A program made the position numbers and the translations under genes. From assembly GCF_001422285.1 (NCBI RefSeq), contig NZ_LMMO01000004.1, forward strand, positions 727,094-791,093: DNA of 64,000 bases, read 5' to 3'. Source of the DNA: Frigoribacterium sp. Leaf263 (GTDB taxonomy: Bacteria > Actinomycetota > Actinomycetes > Actinomycetales > Microbacteriaceae). The notes under the pieces are model-generated. The model had not been told where the DNA came from. It made no database searches and was given only the letters and a program-made list of their open reading frames with translations. Numbering within the stretch: position 1 is the first letter of the stretch; every line of letters begins with the position of its first letter. Of the stretch, positions 58,452-64,000 are shown one piece after another.

Positions 58452-59567
58452 ATGGCACGCACCGTCGATCTCGTCGTCGTCGGAGGAGGCGCGATGGGGC
58501 TCGCGACCGCCTGGCAGGCCGCGATCCGCGGGCACGACGTCGTCCTGCTCGAGCGCTTCGAGCGCGGTCACCACCACGGCGCCTCGCACGGCTCCACCCG
58601 CAATCTCAACATCGCCTACGACGACGGCGAGTACGTCGACCTCGTCGCGCGCGCCCGAAACCTGTGGGACGAGCTCGCGCTCGTGTCGGACACCCCGCTG
58701 CTCGACCTCGTCGGGGTCGTCAACCACGGTCGCCCCGACATGCTGCGCCGCATGCGCGAGCTGCACGCCGAGCGGGGCGTCGACAGCGAATTCGTCACGC
58801 CGGGTGACGCGGGTCGACGATGGACGGGTCTCCGGTTCGAGACCGACGTGCTCTGGGTGCCCGACAGCGGTCGCATCCGCGCCGCCGACGCCCTCGCCGC
58901 CTTCGAACGGGTCGCGACCGGCGTGGGAGCCGAGATCCGCTGGTCGACACCGGTCGAGCGCATCGAGATCGAGGGCGACGACCGGGCCCGCGTCGTCACC
59001 GCCGACGAGGAGTACCTCGCACCCCGGGTCGTCGTCACGGCCGGTGCGTGGACGGAGCGTCTCGTCGGGGGCCTCGCGCGCCTCCCTCGTCTCGTGGTCA
59101 CGCAGGAGCAGCCCGCGCACTTCCGCGTGACCGACGACGACGCGGTCTGGCCCGGCTTCAACCACCGCCCCGATCCCGACGGCGACGCCGACGGCTGGTG
59201 GTACGGGCCGGTCTACGGCATGCTCACGCCGGGCGAGGGGGTCAAGGCGGGCTGGCACGGCACCGGGCCGGTCACCGACCCCGACGCCCGCAGCCACTCG
59301 CCCGAGCCCGAGCAGTTCGAGGCCCTCCGCCGGTACGCCCGCGAGTGGCTGCCCGGGGTCGACGCCGAGACGGCCGATCCGATCAGCTGCACGTACACGT
59401 CGACCGACAGCGAGGACTTCGTGCTCGACCGCGTCGGCCCGCTCGTGATCGGCGCCGGCTTCTCGGGGCACGGGTTCAAGTTCACGCCTCTCGTCGGCGA
59501 GATCCTCGTCGATCTGGTCGAGGACGGCGAGGGGCCCGAGCGCTTCCGCCTGCTCGGGCGGCGCTGA
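58452..59567 (+). CDS. Sarcosine-oxidase-family FAD-dependent oxidoreductase (MSOX/DAO type)
   Basis: A 371-residue flavoprotein. DLVVVGGGAMGLATAWQAAI is the FAD dinucleotide motif; HGASHGSTRNLNIAYDDGEY holds the conserved region after it. Near the C-terminus, SEDFVLDRVGPLVIGAGFSG and HGFKFTPLVGEILVDLV match the monomeric sarcosine oxidase / N-methyl-amino-acid oxidase family. The usual covalent-flavin Cys is at SCTYTSTDSEDF. It would oxidise an N-methylated or secondary amine. AGGAGGCGCACC directly before the ATG is the Shine-Dalgarno and a near copy of the repeated word. Confidence 0.87.
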   Translation: MARTVDLVVVGGGAMGLATAWQAAIRGHDVVLLERFERGHHHGASHGSTRNLNIAYDDGEYVDLVARARNLWDELALVSDTPLLDLVGVVNHGRPDMLRRMRELHAERGVDSEFVTPGDAGRRWTGLRFETDVLWVPDSGRIRAADALAAFERVATGVGAEIRWSTPVERIEIEGDDRARVVTADEEYLAPRVVVTAGAWTERLVGGLARLPRLVVTQEQPAHFRVTDDDAVWPGFNHRPDPDGDADGWWYGPVYGMLTPGEGVKAGWHGTGPVTDPDARSHSPEPEQFEALRRYAREWLPGVDAETADPISCTYTSTDSEDFVLDRVGPLVIGAGFSGHGFKFTPLVGEILVDLVEDGEGPERFRLLGRR

Positions 59568-59583
59568 CGTCGGGGGTGACGGG

Positions 59584-59680
59584 CTGAGGAGGCGCGGCCC
59601 GGCTCAGGAGGCGCGGCCCGGGTCAGGAGGCGCGGCCCGGCTCGAGGGGTGCGTCCGACTCAGGAGGCGCGCGTCGACTC
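59584..59680. repeat. Tandem 19-base array of the AGGAGGCGCG word
   Basis: Three nearly identical 19-base units, STSAGGAGGCGCGGCCCGG (S = C or G), start at 59584, 59603 and 59622. A degenerate unit and a fourth AGGAGGCGCG copy at 59662 follow, the last one overlapping the stop codon of the SorC gene. It lies between convergent genes. Confidence 0.85.
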
Positions 59681-60667
59681 GGCCAGGAGGGCGCGGGCCG
59701 TCACGGTGTCGGTGACGAGCTCGTTGACGAGGCGGGCCCGCACGGCGCCGAGGATGCTCGGCACCTTCTCGGGACCGACCGCGACCCCGACGGCGTGCGG
59801 GATGTGCTGCAGCACCGCGCGGGAGGTGCGGACGACGCGATCGCTGCCGGGGAACTCGAGCGCCTCGCCCGCGGCATCGAAGAAGTTGAGGCAGACGTCG
59901 CCCACGGCGTCGTCGAAGCTGCCCTCGGCGACGGGGATGAAGCGCGAGATGGTGTCGCGGGTCACGGTCGGGGCGCCGATGCCGAGCAGGGCGCCCTTCG
60001 CGGTCTCCCACAGGCCGACGACGTGCTGGAAGGCCGGGTCGTCGTCGAGCGAGCGCCGCATGTCGACGCTCGGCAGGGCCTGAGCGAACAGGAACGACGG
60101 GAACCCGCCGCTGCGCTCGGCCGCGCGGAGCGTGATCTCGTTCGTCTGGAACCAGGGCGAGGGCTCCGTCAGACCGCCGACGGTCGGGGCGAGCTGCACG
60201 CCCGGCAGCGGCGGCAGCACCCCCTGCGCGACCTCGTGCATCGTGCGACCCGACGAGACGAGCAGCACGTCGCCGGCCTTCAGCGACATGTTCTCGAGAG
60301 CCGCGGCGACGGCCTCCGAGAGGTTGTCGCCGAGCGTGGTGGCGTGCGTCGTGGCCGACAGCCAGACGTCCTGCAGCCCGAGGGCCGACTTGAGCTGCGC
60401 TCCGAGCTCGATGTTCTCGTCGTGGTACGGGTCGGTGACCTCGATGCGGACGAGACCCAGTCGTCGGGCCTCGGCGACGAGGCGGCTGACCGTCGGTCGC
60501 GAGACGCCCAGGCGCGAGGCGATCTCGACCTGCGTGGCCTCCTCGACGTAGTACATGCGGGCGGCCTGGTAGACGCTGTCGATCGAGAAGCGGCCCGAGC
60601 GCTGACCGGCGGCGCTCGCCGACGCGGCGGCGTCCGACTCGACGTCGGTGGTGGGGCTGTCGCTCAC
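59660..60667 (-). CDS. SorC/DeoR-type sugar-responsive regulator
   Basis: A 335-residue regulator. QAARMYYVEEATQVEIASRL and GVSRPTVSRLVAEARRLGLV are the helix-turn-helix. The C-terminal sugar-binding domain has LLVSSGRTMHEVAQ, GIGAPTVTRDTISRF and GVAVGPEKVPSILGAVRARL. It is divergent from the zinc dehydrogenase-kinase-isomerase operon and probably senses a sugar-alcohol intermediate. GTG 60667 follows AGGAGG. Confidence 0.9.
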   Translation of the reverse strand: MSDSPTTDVESDAAASASAAGQRSGRFSIDSVYQAARMYYVEEATQVEIASRLGVSRPTVSRLVAEARRLGLVRIEVTDPYHDENIELGAQLKSALGLQDVWLSATTHATTLGDNLSEAVAAALENMSLKAGDVLLVSSGRTMHEVAQGVLPPLPGVQLAPTVGGLTEPSPWFQTNEITLRAAERSGGFPSFLFAQALPSVDMRRSLDDDPAFQHVVGLWETAKGALLGIGAPTVTRDTISRFIPVAEGSFDDAVGDVCLNFFDAAGEALEFPGSDRVVRTSRAVLQHIPHAVGVAVGPEKVPSILGAVRARLVNELVTDTVTARALLAESTRAS

Positions 60668-60735
60668 GGGGCCTCCTCGCGCCCGACGGCGCCTGCTCGA
60701 CGATGATCGATCCTATCCTCCCGACCGGCAGCGGA

Positions 60736-60773
60736 AATTGTGTTCTTGACTTCTGTTCTGGACGTTGTAATCT
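60736..60773 (+). promoter_or_regulatory. Promoter and probable SorC site of the polyol operon
   Basis: -35 TTGACT (60746-60751), 16 bases, -10 TAATCT (60768-60773). The direct repeat TGTTCTTGAC / TGTTCTGGAC, spaced 14 bases, covers the -35 and spacer. The region is AT-rich against its surroundings. The divergent SorC protein is the likely binder. Confidence 0.65.
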
Positions 60774-60840
60774 CGATCCGTGGCCGCATCGACGCGGCCG
60801 GGTCGTCTCGCCACGGCCCCATCACCTTCAGGAGGACCCC

Positions 60841-62007
60841 ATGTCGACGACGACCACTGAGACCACGACCCCGTCCGCTCCCGACACGGGCGGCATCCCG
60901 ACGACCATGAAGGCGGTCGTGGTCCACGGGCCTGAGGACTACCGGCTCGACACGGTCCCCGTCCCCACCCCCGGCCCCGGCGAGCTGCTGCTCAAGGTCG
61001 ACGCCGTCGGCGTCTGCGCCTCCGACCTGAAGTGCTACCACGGCGCCGCCAAGTTCTGGGGCGACGAGAACCGCCCGGCCTGGGCCGAGCGCGATCGCGT
61101 CGCCGGTCACGAGTTCGTCGGCACGGTCGTCCAGGGCGACGACGGCGCCCTCGCCAAGCGCGGCGTCGCCCTCGGCGACCGCATCGCGTGCGAGCAGATC
61201 GTCCCCTGCTGGGAGTGCCGCTACTGCCTCATGGGCGCCTACTGGATGTGCGGGCCCCACGACATGTTCGGCTTCAAGGGCTTCGACGGGGCCATGGCCG
61301 AGTACGTCCTCGTCCCCACCCGCGCTCTGACCCACCCGGTCAGCCGCGATCTCGCGCCGCACGTCGCCGCGTTCGCCGAGCCGCTCTCGTGCGCGATGCA
61401 CGCGGTCGAGCGCGGCAGCATCCAGTTCGACGACGTCGTCGTCATCGCCGGCGCGGGCCCCATCGGCCTCGGCGCGATCGCCGGCACCCGCCAGAAGAAC
61501 CCGAAGATGGTCATCGCCCTCGACATGTCCGACGAGAAGCTGGCGCTCGCGAAGAAGGCCGGCGCCGACCTCACGATCAACATCACCGAGGAGGACGCCG
61601 TCGCGACGGTCAAGAGCCTCACCGACGGCTACGGCGCCGACGTCTACATCGAGGCCACGGGGCACCCGTCGGCCGTGTCGCAGGGTCTCAACATCCTCCG
61701 CAAGCTCGGCACGTACGTCGAGTACTCCGTCTTCGGTTCGAACGCCTCGGTCGACTGGTCGATCATCAGCGACGACAAAGAGCTCAACGTGCTCGGCGCC
61801 CACCTCGGCCCCCACTGCTGGCCCGCGGCCATCAAGCTGCTCGAAGCCGACAAGCTCCCGATGGACGAGATCTGCACGCACCAGTTCCCCCTCGACCAGT
61901 TCCAGGCCGCGCTCGACCTCGTCGCCGACAGCCAGGGCGGCTCGGTCAAGGTCAGCATCGTCCCCGGTCTGACCGAGGCCACCACCTCGAGCGCCGTCAC
62001 CGCATGA
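60841..62007 (+). CDS. Zinc-dependent polyol dehydrogenase, erythritol/L-threitol-dehydrogenase-like
   Basis: A 388-residue medium-chain dehydrogenase. CASDLKCYHGAAKFW (catalytic zinc Cys), GHEFVG (His-Glu), CEQIVPCWECRYCLMGAYWM (structural zinc) and IAGAGPIGLGAIAGTRQKNP (NAD site) are visible. The subgroup resembles EltD, which oxidises erythritol or L-threitol to L-erythrulose in mycobacteria. The next two genes encode the kinase and isomerase that such a route needs. CAGGAGGACC precedes the ATG. Confidence 0.85.
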   Translation: MSTTTTETTTPSAPDTGGIPTTMKAVVVHGPEDYRLDTVPVPTPGPGELLLKVDAVGVCASDLKCYHGAAKFWGDENRPAWAERDRVAGHEFVGTVVQGDDGALAKRGVALGDRIACEQIVPCWECRYCLMGAYWMCGPHDMFGFKGFDGAMAEYVLVPTRALTHPVSRDLAPHVAAFAEPLSCAMHAVERGSIQFDDVVVIAGAGPIGLGAIAGTRQKNPKMVIALDMSDEKLALAKKAGADLTINITEEDAVATVKSLTDGYGADVYIEATGHPSAVSQGLNILRKLGTYVEYSVFGSNASVDWSIISDDKELNVLGAHLGPHCWPAAIKLLEADKLPMDEICTHQFPLDQFQAALDLVADSQGGSVKVSIVPGLTEATTSSAVTA

Positions 62008-63743
62008 CCACGATCTACGACGACCCCGACGAGTTCGCCGACGATCAGCTGACCGGGTTCCTCGCGCTCTACGCCGACCGCCTCCGGGGGGTCCCGGGCG
62101 GCGTCGTCTCCCATCGCGGTCAGGCCGAACCGCAGGTCGCCGTCGTCATCGGCGGCGGCTCGGGTCACTACCCCGCCTTCAGCGGCACCGTCGGCCCCGG
62201 TCTCGCCACGGGCGCCGTCGTCGGCAACATCTTCACCTCGCCGTCGGCCGCCCAGGCCTACTCGGTGGCGAAGGCCGCCGATCAGGGGCGCGGCGTCGTC
62301 TTCAGCTTCGGCAACTACGCCGGAGACACGATGAACTTCGGCATCGCCGCCGAGCGCCTCCGCAAAGAGGGCATCGACACGCGCATCGTCGTCGTCACCG
62401 ACGACATCGCGTCGGCCGACGAGGTCTCGAAGCGCCGCGGCATCGCCGGCGACTTCTCGGTGTTCAAGGCCATGGGCGCCGCAGCAGCCGAGGGGGCGTC
62501 GCTCGACGAGGTCGAGCGCATCGGCGTCGCGTCGAACGAGGCGACCCGCACCCTCGGCGTCGCGTTCTCGGGCTGCACGATGCCGGGTGCGACCGAGCCG
62601 CTCTTCGAGGTCCCCGAGGGGCATCTCGGACTCGGTCTCGGCATCCACGGCGAACCCGGCATCCGCGACGTCGAGCTGATGCGGGCGACCGACCTGGCCG
62701 ACCTGTTCGTCGACCGTCTGCTGGTCGACCGGCCGGCCCGCGCCTCCTCGAGGGTCGCTCCGATCCTCAACGGACTCGGCACGACGAAGTACGAAGAGCT
62801 CTTCCTGCTGTGGGGGCACATCGCCCGGCGTCTGGCCGACGCCGGGGTCGAGGTCGTCGAGCCCGAGGTGGGCGAGCTGGTCACCAGCCTCGACATGGGC
62901 GGGGTCTCGCTCACGCTGCAGTGGCTCGACGACGAGCTCGAGCGTCTGTGGCGCGCTGATGCCTACACACCCGCGTACCGCAAGCTGCGGGCGCCGCTCG
63001 ACGCGCTGGTCGTCCCGTCTCCCGACGAGATCGCTGCCGGCGCCGACGACACCGCGCCCGACGCGACCGACGCAGCCGTCCGTCTCGGCGACACGGTCCG
63101 CACGGCCCTCGGCGCGATCCACGATCTGCTCCGCCGTGAAGAAGAGACCCTCGGGCGCATCGACGCGGTGGCCGGCGACGGCGACCACGGGCGCGGCATG
63201 CTCAAGGGCATCGGCGCGGCCGTCAAGCGCGTCGAGGGCGTCGACGGTCGTGCCGGAGGCGCGTGGCTGCTCGGTCGCGCCGGTCTGGCCTGGGCGGAGC
63301 ACGCGGGCGGCACCTCCGGCGTCCTCTGGGGTTCGGCCCTCGAGGCGCTCGCGGCGTCGCTGACCGACGAGCGCGACGCGTACCCCGCCGCGCTGATCGT
63401 CGACGGGGTCGACGCGTTCGCCGAGTCGATCGTCGACCTCGGTCGGGCGAGCGAGGGCGACAAGACCATGCTCGACGCCCTCCTGCCGTTCGCCCGGTCG
63501 CTGCGCGAGAGGGTCGACGCCGGAGACCAGCTCGACGAGGCCTGGAGGTCGGCGGCCGAGGTCGCCGTCTCCGCCGCCGCCGCGACCGCCGGGCTGCGAC
63601 CGAAGGTCGGCCGGGCCCGTCCCCTGGCCGAGAAGAGCGTCGGCACCCCCGACGCCGGGGCCACCTCTATGGGAATGATCGTCACGACGGTCGGCGAGGT
63701 CCTCACCTCGTCGTCGGTCTCGAGAGAAGGAGCATCATCATGA
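62004..63743 (+). CDS. DhaK-DhaL fused ketose kinase (dihydroxyacetone / L-erythrulose kinase type)
   Basis: A 579-residue ATP-dependent kinase. The DhaK part (1-330) has [20 protein letters not shown] and [16 protein letters not shown], whose His binds the ketose carbonyl. A linker with Asp/Ala/Thr leads to DhaL (365-579) with [17 protein letters not shown] (ATP-magnesium site), GGTSGVLWG and [13 protein letters not shown]. Together with the dehydrogenase before it and the isomerase after it, L-erythrulose is the likely substrate (LerK-like). Overlaps with both neighbours are four bases. One AGGAGGCGCG copy lies at 62738. Confidence 0.87.
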   Translation: MTTIYDDPDEFADDQLTGFLALYADRLRGVPGGVVSHRGQAEPQVAVVIGGGSGHYPAFSGTVGPGLATGAVVGNIFTSPSAAQAYSVAKAADQGRGVVFSFGNYAGDTMNFGIAAERLRKEGIDTRIVVVTDDIASADEVSKRRGIAGDFSVFKAMGAAAAEGASLDEVERIGVASNEATRTLGVAFSGCTMPGATEPLFEVPEGHLGLGLGIHGEPGIRDVELMRATDLADLFVDRLLVDRPARASSRVAPILNGLGTTKYEELFLLWGHIARRLADAGVEVVEPEVGELVTSLDMGGVSLTLQWLDDELERLWRADAYTPAYRKLRAPLDALVVPSPDEIAAGADDTAPDATDAAVRLGDTVRTALGAIHDLLRREEETLGRIDAVAGDGDHGRGMLKGIGAAVKRVEGVDGRAGGAWLLGRAGLAWAEHAGGTSGVLWGSALEALAASLTDERDAYPAALIVDGVDAFAESIVDLGRASEGDKTMLDALLPFARSLRERVDAGDQLDEAWRSAAEVAVSAAAATAGLRPKVGRARPLAEKSVGTPDAGATSMGMIVTTVGEVLTSSSVSREGASS

Positions 63744-64000
63744 GCACCGACCGCACCTACCGTCTCGTCGTCGGATCCGACGACGCCGGGTTCGACTACA
63801 AGGAGGCCATCAAGGCCGACCTGATGAAAGACCCTCGCGTGTCGATCGTCACCGACGTCGGGGTCGACGCCGACGGCCACACCGCGTACCCGCACGTCGC
63901 GGTCGACGCGGCGCGCATGGTCGCCGACGGGAAGGCCGACCGGGCGATCCTGATCTGCGGCACCGGTCTCGGCGTCGCGATCGCGGCGAACAAGGTGCCC
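63740..64000 (+). CDS. RpiB/LacAB-family sugar-phosphate isomerase, N-terminal part
   Basis: The first 87 residues; the window ends inside the gene. [20 protein letters not shown] and [18 protein letters not shown] match the RpiB fold, the second segment holding the catalytic Cys. The first segment has Asp-Asp where ribose-5-phosphate isomerases have Asp-His, which suggests a different sugar phosphate. In the erythritol/threitol pathway RpiB-like DerI enzymes isomerise erythrulose phosphates. AGAAGGAG precedes the ATG, which overlaps the kinase stop. Confidence 0.85.
   Translation, partial: MSTDRTYRLVVGSDDAGFDYKEAIKADLMKDPRVSIVTDVGVDADGHTAYPHVAVDAARMVADGKADRAILICGTGLGVAIAANKVP

Noticed and set aside
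58484..58493. Copy of the repeated word as an invader in the sarcosine-oxidase-type gene
   Set aside because: Here it codes the FAD-binding GGGA motif, which the family needs. It counts as a match but not as evidence for insertion; the same holds for the copies in the APC permease and HutF.
59584..59680. CRISPR array
   Set aside because: The 19-base units are directly adjacent without spacers, and no cas gene is present.
1..64000. tRNA, rRNA or insertion sequences
   Set aside because: I saw no cloverleaf with a GTTCGANTC arm, no rRNA segments and no transposase. This was reading by eye, so a covariance-model search could still find a small RNA.

Overview
This is a 64 kb window of very GC-rich DNA (roughly 70-72% by eye) from an actinobacterium, most likely Micrococcales and probably Microbacteriaceae. 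The supports are codon use, an Lsr2 nucleoid protein, GTG starts, many ATGA/GTGA-coupled operons and many genes that look leaderless (a TANNNT -10 box ending 6-7 nt before the start codon). I see no rRNA, tRNA, CRISPR array, insertion sequence or prophage.

Layout. 0-5 kb: the start of an APC permease, a paired fluoride exporter (crcB-crcB), and a molybdate cluster (ModE-like regulator, ModA, ModB-ModC fusion). 5-12 kb: a class-F-like sortase next to a CHRD-domain surface protein, an EamA exporter divergent from a TetR repressor, a hydrolase, an epimerase and small membrane proteins. 12-26 kb: CorC/HlyC protein, ArsR-MFS pair, alcohol dehydrogenase, deaminase, FBP zinc-finger protein behind a short leader ORF, TetR plus paired SMR pumps, a uronate-dehydrogenase-like SDR, a GlpT-type antiporter and PhzF. 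26-32 kb: an envelope block with an LAxTG-type wall protein, ECF sigma/anti-sigma pair, a TasA-like protein, and a SipW-type signal peptidase fused to a substrate-like domain.

32-56 kb is an amino-acid and betaine catabolic region. It holds citrulline hydrolase and ornithine cyclodeaminase with an Lrp regulator, an RpiR regulator, a second cyclodeaminase, and two histidine-ammonia-lyase (HAL) homologues that both lack the Ala-Ser-Gly triad needed for the MIO cofactor. A LacI-controlled amidohydrolase plus thiol-dioxygenase-like cupin lies between them. An OpuC/quaternary-amine ABC importer is followed by a hut-like block: urocanase, M20 amidohydrolase, HutF, HutI and HutD. No canonical HutH is present, and the urocanase has Ala where the catalytic Cys is expected. 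My inference is that the region takes up and degrades an N-methylated histidine (ergothioneine, hercynine or similar) rather than, or as well as, histidine.

57-64 kb: a ribokinase-family kinase, a sarcosine-oxidase-family flavoprotein, and a SorC-regulated operon (zinc dehydrogenase, DhaK-DhaL kinase, RpiB-type isomerase) that resembles the erythritol/threitol pathway of mycobacteria.

Across all regions runs a short word, AGGAGGCGCG, which I located by hand 38 times on both strands, against less than one expected from composition. It lies inside genes at poorly conserved positions, between genes, in facing pairs and in one tandem array. This resembles DNA-uptake-sequence behaviour and is the most unusual genome-scale signal here.
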